Below are positions 31,496-43,386 of a stretch of 64,000 nucleotides of DNA, one piece after another. This DNA comes from Meandrina meandrites (lineage: Eukaryota > Cnidaria > Anthozoa > Scleractinia > Meandrinidae). The notes beneath the pieces were generated by a model. That model did no database searches. It was not told the origin of the DNA and worked only from the letters and a program-made list of their open reading frames with translations. The stretch lies in NCBI GenBank assembly GCA_963693305.1, contig OY855908.1, positions 25,465,493 through 25,529,492 on the forward strand, given 5' to 3'. The stretch's first letter is position 1, and each line of letters starts with the position of its first letter. A program made the position numbers and the translations under genes.

Positions 31496-33874
31496 CTCCG
31501 TAAAAACTAAAATCTTAAATTAAGAGGTTCTGAGGTGAGAATAGATGGAGCTGTTGAGATTTATAATCATCTTAAGGCAGGCAATTACATAGCTTTTTTG
31601 ACATTTACATCCAATTTACAGTGCCAGAGAAATTCCTTTAATGTCGTTCAAGTTAAAACGCGCCTTTTAACATGTTTATATAACAACGAAAAAAAATGAA
31701 AAATACTTCGAGCAAAATGCTCCCCCGTCTCTGCTCCCCCCTACCCCCCCTCACGGGGTAGAGTTACTGGGAGCAGAGTCTCTGCAGAGTCCCACCCTCA
31801 CCGGTCCACCCGCACGAGGGAGCTCCGCTACGCTAATAATGCGAACAGCATTATATAAGAGTTGTTCAACTCTTTTCCTCCCATGTGGGAGGCATTTTCT
31901 TAGACTCCACGAGGCGTAGCCTCGTTTTGGTGCTAAGCTTGTTTTCGTCCTATAATGCGATAAAATCGCTGTTTTCGTTTATAACTGTGGCAGACGTATT
32001 GAACTTGTGGATTTCTCGATATATTTTAGCTCGATGTTGGTAACATCTTGGATTTCTTGAAAAGCTCGTTCTTAAGGCCGTATTTCCGCCGCGTAAGTTA
32101 AGGCGGGGTTTTACCTGAAGTTGAGTGAAATTTTAAGAGGTTTGGAGAATGGATAGAGGAAAGAAAATTATTTTTGGAACACTACCAGACAGTTGACCCC
32201 AACGCAAGAGCATCCCAGGTTGTCAGGGAACTGTTTGGGTGTCCATCTACTAATTTTTAACTTCAAATTCTAATTTTAAAATCACATTAAATCTTCACCA
32301 TTTCTTATTTCTCTAAATTTCACTAATCTCCTCCCAAATATCCCCAAAAATCACCCAAAAATTTACAAAACACCGCAAAACATAGATTCTAGAGATGAGT
32401 GAACAGTTCTTCGATTGCTTGAAACGCGAACAAGATATTCGCATTAAACCTAACTTACGCGGCGGAAATACGGCCTTCAGGTAAAACTCCGCCTTAAGTT
32501 AAGATCTATCTTACTTTAATATGATAACGTCTTATTTAAAGAGTTCTGACGCGAGCTCAAGCAAACGTGTTTAACCACGGATTTAACATCTCAAAGGAAA
32601 TCTTTATCCGCAAATCTATCCGCAATAGAATTTTAAGAACAGACAATGCTGTGTTGCATAAAACGCCCAGTTAAATCTGTAAATAAATGCAAACACCACA
32701 AATATCATGAGAAACACTTTATTATGCTTACAAATTCAAACAAAAACAAAACAAACAGAAAAAGATAAAAGTAACGGACGCCTTGGCTGTTTTAAATCGA
32801 CGGTAACAGTTCTGTGTTCAGTTTACCTTCAAACATACAGGCTGTTAATCCAAATTACTGGTAATTGTCTTCTATCTCCAAGTATTTTCTAGCAGCTCCG
32901 AGAATTTCCTTTAGCTTTGAAGATTACACCTTTGTCAGATGGAAACAGAATAACAGTTTAGTAAAGGTCCAGTAAACTTGCGAACTGAAACGAAAACCTT
33001 TGGCGCATCAAAAAGCTGATGCCATTTTCGGATCGAAATTAGCCAATCAAAACACTTCCTCAATTAAAACTAACGCCATTTTGGATCAAAATGAGCCAAT
33101 CAAAAAATTGTTCTGTTTCCCGAGAGGTCCGCCTTTCGGAAAAGAGCAATGGCCGTCGGTAAAACGTACTGCCACGAAAAATCCCGCAAATTTTGGCTGG
33201 AATTACAGGTAAGAAAACGGAACAGCAATTCTTCCGTAAGTTCTCCTCAAAAAATGTGAACTACACGCTGAAGTAGTCCTCCTAGAAAGGCTGAAACGGA
33301 AAGTCGAAAATGTTCATGCCCTTATCTGTGGGCTATACTTGAATTTTGTTTGGCATAAAAAAAAAAACAATTACGGCAGCAAAAATTTTGATTTCGACTC
33401 CACATGTACAAGGTCGTAAAATCCTTTGCCCACATTACTACAAACGTTAAGTTATGTCCACCGCATTGACTAAAAATATTGTAGATGCCCACTATCTCAA
33501 CTTAAGACGTAGCGCGTCTTTGTTAAGACGCCAACATCTTATCGATCTACAAAGCCTCTTAAAATTTATTTAAGATTAGCGGCCTTCTCAATTTAAGACG
33601 TTCCACCTCTTGGAATATGACAGTCCAAATTTCATCATCTTAAAGTAAGAAGTAGTAATCTTAGATGAGAGGTTACATTCTTATTATAAAACGCACCAGT
33701 CTTGTTTTAAGACGCATTCAAAACCTTAGAGCAAGACAAACTTGAATCTTAAAAATAAATAAGACGTTGCTGTGTTAAGTTGAGATGTATTATCACTTAA
33801 GTCTTTATATTAGATGGTGGTTATCTTATGTACGATGCTAATTATCTTAGTTTAAGATTTTAGTTTTTACGGAG
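31496..33874. mobile_element. TA-flanked 2.4-kb non-autonomous element (Tc1/mariner-like termini)
   Basis: The left terminus CTCCGTAAAAACTAAAATCT (31496 on) is matched in inverse at the right terminus ending 33874. Both are followed outward by TA (31494-31495; 33875-33876). TA duplication and a CTCCGT start fit Tc1/mariner-type or Stowaway-like MITEs. There is no transposase frame inside. The right third (33490-33860) repeats a CTTAAGACG/ATCTTA-like motif many times. A smaller element with permuted inverted repeats lies at about 32065-32515. Confidence 0.7.
32065..32515. repeat. Small element with permuted inverted repeats, nested in the TA element
   Basis: The left side carries block B (GGCCGTATTTCCGCCGCGTA) followed by block A (AAGGCGGGGTTTTACCTGAA). 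The right side, read in reverse, carries A then B. Both blocks are nearly identical between sides, but their order is swapped, so the termini are not a simple inverted repeat. Confidence 0.65.
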
Positions 33875-33944
33875 TACCCGAGGAGCTCAGCTTTTAGGCT
33901 CGGCTAAATCTATTTTAAAAAGTTTTTTCTCATGCTAAACAAAT

Positions 33945-34360
33945 GATCTGGACATTTCATTTCAACTTAAACGAAGTAATTGTATGAAAAGGCGGCAAAC
34001 TCGTTTGCACGTTGTTCACTGCTGAATTGAAAGACGGGAAGAAAGCGTGCGGGAGGACATAGATCTTCGTGAATATTTCTCGCTTTATTTACTTATCTAC
34101 AGCAAGGAAACTTATGCCAAGTGATTTAGGATAACCTCTTAACGGGAAGATCCGAAATAATTGTTGACCTGAACATGATATATCGGAGTGCGAGTCAAAA
34201 ACAGCGAGAGTTGAAGCACTGTCTTCAGTTCCTTCGGCAAACCAAGACTGGAAAATTAAGTGGGCTAATAAAAGTGTGCTCAGAGCCGGTCAAGTTGACT
34301 GAAGTGACGGATAAAAGACTGTTAAAAGCTACACCAAAAGGAAGAAAGATGTTGATCGTA
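33945..34360. repeat. Diverged copy of the 1-kb repeat family (A0)
   Basis: It aligns with 34508-34720: both contain GGACATTTCATTT, AAACGAAGT, a GAAAGACGGGAAG/GAATGAAACACGCGAGG-type stretch and GGGAAGATCCGAA. It is an old tandem copy lying next to the fuller copy at 34508-35350. Confidence 0.5.
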
Positions 34361-34500
34361 ATAATTAACAATTATTCCATTAGCCCGCGTTGGATACGAG
34401 GTGGTAAATAGCCAACGAGGCGCGAAGCGCCGAGTTGGCTATAGCCACTCGTATCCAACAAGGGCGAATGGAATAATTGTTTTATTAAATTCTTCTTTAG
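34361..34500. mobile_element. Palindromic MITE with GCGCGAAGCGC centre
   Basis: The arms pair from AACAATTATTCCATTAGCCC on the left to GGGCGAATGGAATAATTGTT on the right, through TTGGATACGAG / CTCGTATCCAA and AGCCAACGAGGCGC / GCGCCGAGTTGGCT. A non-coding hairpin of this type is, from memory, very common in anthozoans. Confidence 0.75.
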
Positions 34501-34507
34501 TATAAAT

Positions 34508-35321
34508 CAACTGGACATTTCATTTTGATGTAAACGAAGTGATAGTATGAGGAGGCGGGAAAATTTGTGACGCGGTGTTCACTTTTTGAGTTGAATGAAA
34601 CACGCGAGGAAAGCGAGCGAGAGAGTTTTCTTCTGAAGATTTTCCTCGGAAAATCTCCTCGTAAATCGTCTTTTCATCCTGGAAAATTGTTACAACAATT
34701 AAGGTTTACGGGAAGATCCGAAGCAATAGCTTTTCTGGTAATTATACGCCTTGTGCAAGACGAGCGAAGCAAGTGTTTACATATTGTGCTTGTTTACGGC
34801 TCCACGGCTGTCATCAAGACTACTACATTATGCTGAAACGAAATTGCACTCAGATTCGATGAAGTTTATTGAAGTATAAAAGGACAAGATCAAGATTGAA
34901 AGGTAACAAACTTAACTGAAGTGCTGAGCCACATTTACGTCTAACACTGAATGAAATTGTGTCAGTTTTCTGGTCTTCCCGTAAATTATTTTCTGCTTTT
35001 CTTCTTCGTTTAGTCGTTCCTTTTGTACATTTACAAGTATTTTTAATTAAACATTTCGCAACAATCCTTTCAGTTTTACGTAGTTGAGTCAACTATGGCA
35101 TTTTGTGGTATTTGTGTGATTTTAGGGAAGGCACTGTCGATTATTTCTTCTATAAGCTTATAAACCTCGCCAAATTTGCCATTTTTCTGATGGAACTTTC
35201 GCTTCCCGCAGGAAAATTTTTAAACTGAGCGGCACTTGCCGCACTCGTTTCCCATATAAGGTCAAACGCAGGTATAATGGCTGATAACCGAGATCTAGTG
35301 AACCAATCAGAAAGCTAGAAT

Positions 35322-35350
<29 letters not shown>
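34508..35350. mobile_element. 1-kb non-autonomous repeat family, copy A1
   Basis: Its sequence recurs in opposite orientation at 51325-51985 and 53590-53720. Shared pieces include the ACGGGAAGATCCGAAGCAAT region, the CCTTTCAATCTTGATCTTG stretch and the minus-strand pseudo-frame REDQKT(D/G)T(I/V)SFSVRRK. The ORF over it (34850-35092 minus) is a shared non-functional frame. Confidence 0.65.
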
Positions 35351-35352
<2 letters not shown>

Positions 35353-36368
35353 CAAATTATGCCTATGTTGGTGGTGTGAGATGATTACGAACATTGGACG
35401 AAACTACCGTTTTCGTTGCTTCGTCTCCGATTTTATTTGGCTGGTTTGAAAGCTTTGCCCTGCAGAATTTACAAGCCTTCTCAAAATATGAGGTACAAAC
35501 GTAAATGTGCAGATTTTGTTATGAGAATCTGTTTATACTTCATTATGAACGAATTCGATGTTGTGTCGGTTTTCAGATCTTCCCGTCAATTATAAGCTAT
35601 AAATTTCGTTAAAACGGCTGCTTTCAAACCTCTTAGCTTTAATCACTTTTTTGAACTTTTGCCTATTAAATGTCTCGTTTCAAAGATTGTGGTTTTTTTA
35701 AAAGAATATTCAATTATTGAGCTACACCACAGGGAGCCCAGACAAACTGTTTGTGTTCACATTAGCATTTTTGTGTACATTAGCATTTTTATAGCAAATG
35801 TATAGGATTTACAGAACGGCTCGCAGAATTGCGTGTAATAACGTAAAATATGAACAAATACATGCTAAATAAACGTAACTTTATCTTACCAGTTTTGCAG
35901 TGTCTTTCTTTTGGCTCGAAATTGCGCATTTGAGCGGTTTGAAGGATTTTGCGTTCGCTGCTTACTATACATATAATTATAATGAAAGGGTGGAAGCTTC
36001 AACAGCTCCAAATTTGAACAGCTTTAGCGCCGAGGCGATTTTCGACCAGAAAATCCCATCGCACAGCTTTCAAACTGAGCAACATGTAAGAGGAATCTGA
36101 GAAATCTCGTATTGTTCAATCAAAAATTCGTCCAAACGGCCCAAAGCTAGCCCTCGAACAAAAATGGGTAACCAAAAATTTTAAGCCGTCCGAATGCGTA
36201 GCGACAAGAAGTTGTGCCGAAGGGAAATCGCTATTCCCCAGCCTCTTTCTGATTGGATACAATTAAACAATGGCCGTTCAAGATTTCGTCCCGTGGATAG
36301 GTGGGCAGAGGCAAAATCAATACTCACTAGCATGGGTAGTGATGTCAATGGTCCGACACAACCCAAGG
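35351..36368 (+). other. Intron d: unassigned
   Basis: Short frames at 35900-36100 and 36194-36472 have no recognised motif. No clear element boundaries. Confidence 0.35.
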
Positions 36369-37370
36369 AGCCTTACACAATTACGACGGCGACGCCGAGA
36401 GCAACGCATAATCATGAATATGCGTCGTTAATATTTTTATGCGTCGTCGTAATTATAAAATATTCAAATTGACTTAAGAATCGAGCAAGCATCTGATCTT
36501 TTCGGTATGTCGTCAACTTTTGTCTGTAAATAGAATGAAATAATAAAAATCTGAAATCTGAATCTGCTTTAAAGATCTGGAGACAACATTCATTTTGCCA
36601 AAAAAGAAATATTTTATAGTAGTGGGGAAACAAACTCATCAAATTTTTTTCCGTTTAACTCGTGGTTTTGCACATGATGGTTAAACAACGCACCTTGATG
36701 TGAAACTCTCGTGCAGAGCCCATTGTTGTGCTTTTCGTTCTAATTAAAATAACAGACAGGTCGGGAAAACCCCTGGAAGTCTGTGAACTCGACGTCTCTC
36801 AAGCTTTCAAATACACAAAATGCTCTGCAGAATTTGCAGACGTTTTAGTTTTCGTTTTTCTCTTTTCTTTATTGAACTGATTTCTAAGGGTAGAGAACAT
36901 TCTTCGAGTAGACCGATGCCAAAAATATTCAAAAACTTGTTTTTTAGTTCCAGCGGGGTTTTCCCGACACGTTTCTCAAAAAAGGCATACATGTGGCAAA
37001 TACATCAAGAATGTAACAAAAAAAGGCTATATAAAAAGCACAACAATGGGTTCAGCACGGGAGTTTCACATCTTGGTGCATTGTTTTGCTGATCTTGTGC
37101 CAAAGAAAGAGGTGAACGGACTGCTTTTGATATGCTTGTTCTCCCACTTCTATATAATATCTCTTTTTCATTGGGAAAATGAACGCTGTGCTCAAGATAT
37201 TTAGAGCTAGCTTTAAAAAGAAAAGACATACGAAAAGATGACAGAATGGCTTAATTCTTACGCCAATTCGAATATTTTGTAATAAGAACGGACTATGCAA
37301 AAAAATAATAACGACGCATACTCATGATTATGCGTTGCTCTCGGCGTCGCCGTCGTAATTGTGTAAGGCT
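36369..37370. mobile_element. 1.0-kb element with about 68-bp terminal inverted repeats
   Basis: AGCCTTACACAATTACGACG (36369) and the following GCGACGCCGAGAGCAACGCA...CATGA are mirrored at 37297-37370 with very few differences. The GACGGCGACGCCG part is itself nearly palindromic. No target duplication is obvious and the interior has no transposase, so it is non-autonomous and of unknown superfamily. Confidence 0.72.
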
Positions 37371-37440
37371 AACAAAATTTTTTAATTTACAAGTGCTTAT
37401 ATATTCCTAATTGCACGAGAAAAATCATGTGATCACTTAT

Positions 37441-38362
37441 TAATAATATTCATGAAAAAGGGACAGAGAGAAAAAGAAAACCAGTTGAATTTTGACACCG
37501 CGCCCTTTCTGATATTTCATTCAAGTGATTGGTTGAAGCACAGCAAACACATGTCAAGTTCAAACTTTGACAAGAGCGAAATATTCAAATTTATTCAGTT
37601 GTAATGTAAACTTGGGAATTTGTGTTGATTTTTTCAGGTTTTTCAAAAGTTTTTGAAGCACAACTCGGGTAACAATAACCGATAAAGACAATGTGCATCT
37701 TCCCGGGCATCTTAGACTGTGAAAGCTCGGCGTAAACTGAAGAAGTGGACCGCGGCCGCTTTGAAAACCGAGATGTAGGCTTCGAGCGGCCAAAGATGAA
37801 AGAAACTTGGCAGTTAATAAATACAAAAAGCCACCACAAACTTCAGATACGTAAGTGCTTCTGGCGTTTTGGCACCAAAAAATCCTACTTTCATAGCACG
37901 TCCACTTCTTCTTCTGTTGAACTTCGCGCTTTTATATTTGAACGTTTTCCCATGACGGACTGGCGAAGAACTTGGCGAAGAACTTATTTGGTTGATTGAA
38001 AACTTGTATCCTTGTTTATTTATATGCCTGCCTAGTGTAGCTATCGTCACTCTGTAAGCTGTCTGGTTTTGTCCTTTTACTATAGGGCAGAACTTTTAGT
38101 TCGGCTAGCTCGTTTTCCTCTATTTTATTGGCGATAATTTTTCTCGTCGCAAGACGTTTTCCGTACATTTAGCCAGAATGAGGTGCTAATAATTGTTTTT
38201 GGTTTCTTAGAACTATTTTTAGGTGTTTTACTGTTGTTTACTTAGCGAAAACCCCGGTCGTTGTTTTCGTCCGCATCTATTTGTAATTTGCACTGGTGTT
38301 ACAACTGAACTGCACTGCTCTCAGCCAATCAGAGTCGAGTAATTTTTTCATGTATATTATTA
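37441..38362. mobile_element. 0.9-kb element with TAATAATAT-type termini
   Basis: TAATAATATTCATGAAAAA (left) is mirrored, with one mismatch, by TTTTTCATGTATATTATTA (right). The interior has no recognised protein. The CAGCCAATCAGAGTCGAGTA block near the right end is a form I remember from anthozoan repeats. Confidence 0.55.
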
Positions 38363-38759
38363 GAGCCATAACGAGATGGCGCTAACAACTCCTTAAGGTT
38401 TTTAGATCTTCGAAAAGAGGCTATGATGGAATTTGGAGGGAAAAATTCTTTTAATTTGGGGTTGGATTCCAAAATACCTTGAGGTTTTTGAAGATGCGAC
38501 CAACATCAGGTAAATTTGGATTAAATGTTGTCACAAATGGAAACAATTTCTTCTTAGCTTTGGCATGAGTTCTAAGTAAATCGGTTCTAGATATAATTGA
38601 GGCTTTGGAAAATTGATCAAGGGCAAAGTCAATATTTTATTTGCTAGCTTGCACCCTTTCTGGTAAAAAACAAACAAACAAGCAACTACCTACACCGTCT
38701 TCTGTGTAGCTTTCGATAAAATGGCATATCTTCAGTTGTACTTATTTCTTTTCATGCAG
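38363..38759 (+). other. End of large intron d
   Basis: Unassigned sequence ending in a pyrimidine-rich CTTATTTCTTTTCATGCAG acceptor. Confidence 0.5.
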
Positions 38760-39086
38760 GTTTGGAGTCCTCGCGACTGATTCTTTGGAAGAGCTCGATA
38801 TTAAAGAATATCTTGATCGTGACGCCTTCGTGCCACAACACGCGGAATTGTTAGCTTGCTTGTGTTCTACGAATAATAGTAAAGAATATGTGCTCATACT
38901 ACGCTGTTACCCACTGCATGAAAGCGATGTTGTATGGCGGGATGTAACTTCAAGATGGAAAGTGGTTTTCCATGGTGTAGGAACATCACACAATGCACTG
39001 AGCAAAGGGGACGAGGTTTTCGTTTCCCTTCCGGATGGTTTCTCTCCTACACGTGAGCAAAAGCATGTGGAAACCACCTCCATAAA
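38760..39086 (+). CDS. Host ZU5-UPA gene, exon e: UPA-like domain
   Basis: It enters with one base that completes the Thr codon begun in exon d and leaves with two (donor AAA|GTAGGT). The 109 residues open with FGVLATDSLEELDIKEYL and continue into a UPA-like beta fold: HAELLACLCSTNN, EYVLILRCYPLHESDVVW, a helix-poor WKVVFHGVG and the closing GDEVFVSLPDGFSP. UPA domains follow ZU5 in UNC5, PIDD and ankyrin and pack against it to hold the molecule closed. Placement directly after the second ZU5 strongly supports the identification. Confidence 0.78.
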
Positions 39087-40190
39087 GTAGGTTTGCTTAA
39101 ACATCCTTTGTTGTCGTTTTTCGAAACTCAAGAAATTGAAATTAAATAGAGTAATGTCGTAACAATCTAGGGCTTTTCAAATGGGTTTTGACTTTCATGA
39201 TTTACGATCTCCAAGGACTGTAGGACAGCACGACTTACCATTTCTCCTCAACAACCGAGCATATGTAGCGGATTGAGCCCATTGTCTTTTTACATTCTTT
39301 TCGATATTTCGATGGAAATATGCTCTAGCTTAAAAAAATCCACTTTCCGTCGAATTCCAAATCTGTGAAAGTGTCCTGACTGCTGCCGTTCATAGCAACA
39401 CTGCGTTATATCAATCTCACTAACCTTTTAATCCCCTTATGCATAATATGATCTACAGAGTTGAACAAGCGAGAAAAATTTCGCTTTCAATGTGACTCTG
39501 GTTCTGTATTGCGCAGTTGCGTCTAAGTGCTTTATCCTCAACAACTTTGGATTAACCTAAATATATTTCATATATTTACAACGAAGTAAAAGATTTTGTT
39601 TTGGGTAGTTGTTTATAAACTGGCGTGACGAATGTGCTTGTTGATAAAGATCAAAGAAACTTATACCTTGGAATTCTCTTCTTAAAAAAAAAAACTCATT
39701 TACATCTCTAAGCCGTTTTGCTCAAACTGCTGACGAAGTTACAGTATTTAAACAAAAACGTCTTATTTGTTTAAAAAAGTTTTTTTAAAAGTTTTTATTA
39801 CAATATAAGGAAGGAAAACGAGCGATAAAGGTTAACTGAAAATTGCATCAATAGTTTATTATCGTTAGAAAGGCATAGAAAGCGAACAAAGATACTATGA
39901 CGTTTCCAGACAATGCGAAAGCAGTTCGTCTCACGTCGAGACCGAACGTAGAACGTCAAAAATGTTTCTGCCTATCATTGTAATTGATTTTGTGGCCTTC
40001 TCCTAAGCGACTGCCGTCCCCGTTGCCCTCTGTGTTGTCTTTGCCTGGAGTCCCTTACAAAGAAGGGAGCACAGATTTTACAAGCCTGAGTGCACGCTTC
40101 CAATGAATAGGACATATGCACGTTGACGCAGATTTTACCTTTCCGTTTTGGTATGGTGTGGGAGCTATTTAGTTTTGATTTTTCTATCAG
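39087..40190 (+). other. Intron e
   Basis: No mobile element with clear ends and no coding similarity seen. It ends in GATTTTTCTATCAG. Confidence 0.45.
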
Positions 40191-40353
40191 GTTTCTTGGA
40201 GATGAAGCGTCTAAAGCAGACTTACCAGTGCGTGTGGAAAACATTGAAAGACCACCCTCAATAGAATTCTTCAAACAGAAGAGCGGTCATAAAGAAAAGG
40301 AAACACTGTGTATTTTGTCACTGTGTATTTTGTCACCACTTAAGATTCAGCAG
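40191..40353 (+). CDS. Host ZU5-UPA gene, exon f: tail segment with 15-bp duplication
   Basis: The acceptor TTTCTATCAG and donor CAG|GTATTT bound 163 bases; the first base completes a Lys codon from exon e and the exon ends in phase 0. The 54 residues (FLGDEASKADLPVRVENIER, then a Lys/Glu-rich part) form a polar linker with no domain. CTGTGTATTTTGTCA is present twice in tandem at 40306-40335, producing LCILSLCILS, an in-frame expansion. Phase agreement on both sides is the main evidence that this is an exon. Confidence 0.6.
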
Positions 40354-41020
40354 GTATTTTGTCTTTCAGTATTTATTTACAGCGATTATCAGTCACACGC
40401 AACCTTCAGAACACAATAGTCTAGAGAAAAAGTTGAGGATCGATGGATGTCAATCATCTCCGCCATCTCATCTTTGCTGAATTACACTCAGTTGTCTGAA
40501 AACTCAGGGCATATATTTAACATCACATGGTAGAATTTATCCGAAGAGTCGGAATCGAATAATTTTACGGAAATCGTGTTGGTAAAAAGAATGTTCATTT
40601 CGGCTATTTTCCCGATGGCTCAAACTAATTGGCTTAGTAAATGCAACGAAATTTCCATCCAACAAGAAGGATGTCGGCCGTCATCAACGGTCATTCGCAT
40701 TCATTAATGACTACAAAAAGTGTCTTGCAAATCTACACGCTCCAAATTTAATTTTGTAATTATATTTTATTTCTGGTTACGAAAACAGAACTTAAAGTAA
40801 TAATTTGTTAACTAAACAACATTTTTTTTTTCAAGTTTCGAACGCAGGACTTGAAATATTCTTGAGATTTTGAGATCAGCTAGCCGGGAGGCGGAGATGA
40901 TTGGCATCTATTAAAATTCAAACTTCAAGAAGGTTTGTTCTGTAGGGCGCGTGTGATTGATAATCGCTTTAACTGCATTAACAGTTGTGAAAACAACTGC
41001 AATTGTTATACTACCCGACT
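40354..41020 (+). other. Intron f, first part
   Basis: Unassigned. A purine/T run and a GGGAGGCGGAGATG patch at 40886 occur, but no family is recognised. Confidence 0.35.
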
Positions 41021-41035
41021 GAGACTTAGAGTCCA

Positions 41036-41076
41036 GTAGTACTGCACCGATCCAAAGCGGCTCTGTGATTGGCTAC
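41036..41076 (+). repeat. Dispersed inverted-copy repeat (with 47301-47341)
   Basis: GTACTGCACCGATCCAAAGC followed by GGCTCTGTGATTGGC is found here and, in exact reverse complement, about 6.3 kb downstream, in both cases next to a GAGAC..AGA(CT)C stretch. The two could be ends of one large element or two independent copies. Confidence 0.6.
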
Positions 41077-41534
41077 TCTCGATCACTTCCGTACCGCAAT
41101 GTACCGAACCAATCACATGCAAGCTTTGGCTTGTCTTTTCGTTTGGAGCGCTTGTCGACGAGAAGTCGTTCGTGTGGGACACGTGAGCATCGTGTTGTGC
41201 GTAGTTTTTTCTTAATATCGCTTCCACAGTGTTGTTAAAATTATTTTTTCTTAAATCGTCACTGAACAAAGCGAATGTTTCAGACGGAGTAGCGGACGAA
41301 GGATTTATAGTCATGTATTAAAAGCGGTAAGCTGCGTAAGTGTTGAACTCTTTCTTAGGACTTTTAACGTTCTTATGCGTTTTAACATGTCTTTACTGAG
41401 TGCTGGAAACCGATTTAATAATCCTAAAGTAAAGTAATAAATGGACGATGAATCTGAAATGCATAATAACAAGAACATTGAGCTTACCACTTAACTGCAG
41501 AATACCCTGCCACTCGAACCTCGAACTCATGTGT

Positions 41535-42335
41535 CTATATGTCCGGCAGCCGGACAGGTTTTCCAAAATACTCCGTGTCCGGAGGTCGAAAATATTTTCA
41601 AATTTCAATTAATACCATCATTTACGTGTTAACATACCTGAAAACTTCACGAATTTCACCGCAGTGCGAGGTTTTGTGTTTATTATCGGCGCCCTCAGTG
41701 TATAAATCGAATCCCGTGACTTAGAAGCTTGCCGCCAGCTTCCGGACAGGAATTTCTAAATACTCCGTGTCCGGCAGTCGAGTATTTTTGGTTTTCTGCT
41801 CGATAGATTCGAACAGCATCATGATAGGCAATGCTAGGCAATGCTTTTCTTGTATTTCTTGCTAAGAAATTTACGATTGTCGCCGAAGTACGCCGATTTT
41901 GTTGTTTTGTTACAAGTATGCTTGCCGCCAGCTTCCGGACACGAATTTCTCAATACTCCGTGTCCGGCAGTTTAATATGTTTGGTTTTCTACTCGATAGA
42001 TTCGAACAACATAATGCTAGGTAATGCTATTCTTGTATTTCTTTCTAAGAAATTTACGATTGTCGCTGAAGTACGCCGATTTTGTTGTTTTGTTACAAAT
42101 ATGCTTGCCACCAGCTTCCGGACACGAATTTCTAAATACTCCGTGTCCGGCAGTCTAATATTTTGGTTTTCTACTCCATAGATTCGAACAACATCATGCT
42201 AGGTATTGCTATTCTTGTACTTCTTTCTAAGAAATTTACGATTGTCGCCGAAGTACGCCGAGTTTGTTGTTTTGTTGCAAATATGTTCGCCGGACACGAA
42301 TTTCAAAATACTCCGTGTCCGGCAGTCTAATGTTT
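41535..42335. repeat. Tandem repeat of about 176-192 bp, each unit carrying a CCGGACACG hairpin
   Basis: The segment CCGGACACGAATTTCTAAAT followed by ACTCCGTGTCCGG recurs near 41553, 41743, 41935, 42117 and 42291. It is separated by a shared spacer containing AAGAAATTTACGATTGTCGC and GAAGTACGCCGA. Each unit can form a stem CCGGACACG/CGTGTCCGG around an AT-rich loop. Five copies are recognisable, the first and last partial. Confidence 0.85.
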
Positions 42336-43375
42336 TCTCTAATAAATTGAAAGTTTCTCTCTTCGATAGATATGATTCCAATAATAACATGCTAGGCAAC
42401 CCTGTTCTTCATGCGATGCGATCGTTGTTTATACGGAAGGAAAGGTTAATATACTCTGTATATTTATTTACCTCCTCGCCTTGACATACTATGTAAACAT
42501 GCTGTATACACGGCTTCCGAAATGTGTCAGTGAAACATTGTTTTCGGTCACGCTTGACCCAACGTGACCTAATTTTTGGCGGGAAACCTAGAGCGACTGC
42601 CGGCGAAAGGTGAAGATTTCCATCAACCAAGCGTGCTTATTTCTCTGGAGGAAAGTTTGAAGGCAAAATTGAAGGTAAGATCACAGATTTGACGTTTCCC
42701 ATTTTAATAGCGCTGTTAATGGAGGAGACGTTGGTGCTGGCCGATTCGCTGCACTCTCAGAATGCACGAGAACGAACACGAAACTCGCGTGTTGTTGCCG
42801 GACTGTGTGAGTGTCTGGAAAACAAAGTGAATAATGGCCGAATACTCCGAATAGTAACAGAGATCTCCGAATAGTAACGATTAGCTTGACCAATTTGAAT
42901 ATGTGCTGTTTGTCTCTTGACCCTCAAATCGTTTTGGTCAAAAATCAGCATTTCTGCGTTAACTCTTTATAATATTGTGCAACATGTGCTTATCTGCCTG
43001 ATCGATCGGGGCATCGCGAGGAGGGCTGGGTATAGCTGCAACCGAGAAGAGGAAACCACGCAAATCACTACCCGTTTCAAAATATCGAATAAATGAATAT
43101 TAGAAGTCCATCCAAACTGAATTACGGATAACTTTTTTTCCCTCGCGGGAACAGCTTGAGTGCTAAACCGTTTCGATAAGGTTTTGTTAACTGCACTCAA
43201 ACTGTTACCATGCTATGAGATCTTTTTAGGTACTTTATCTCTGCCTTTATTGCAAAATAAAATATCTCAAAGTGGTTTCTTTAAATTGCGATACATTGTA
43301 GTCAAACCGTATGCCAATTAAGTTAATGCATTAAAAAATGGGGATCACCGTGCTCGTTTAGAAGAAAAACAAAAT
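42336..43375 (+). other. Intron f, middle: unassigned
   Basis: A plus-strand frame 42721-42871 (MEETLVLADSLHSQNARERT) starts at an ATG and looks mildly protein-like. I cannot name it and its splice context is unclear. Confidence 0.3.
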
Positions 43376-43386
43376 TTATTTCCCTG
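43376..43386. repeat. LINE target-site duplication (left), TTATTTCCCTG
   Basis: Eleven bases repeated exactly at 45077-45087, after the poly(A) of the LINE copy. Confidence 0.85.

Noticed and set aside
34850..35092. Basic 80-residue minus-strand ORF (and its mate at 51532-51777)
   Set aside because: It is shared only because both are copies of one repeat; the N-terminal parts disagree and no domain is recognisable.
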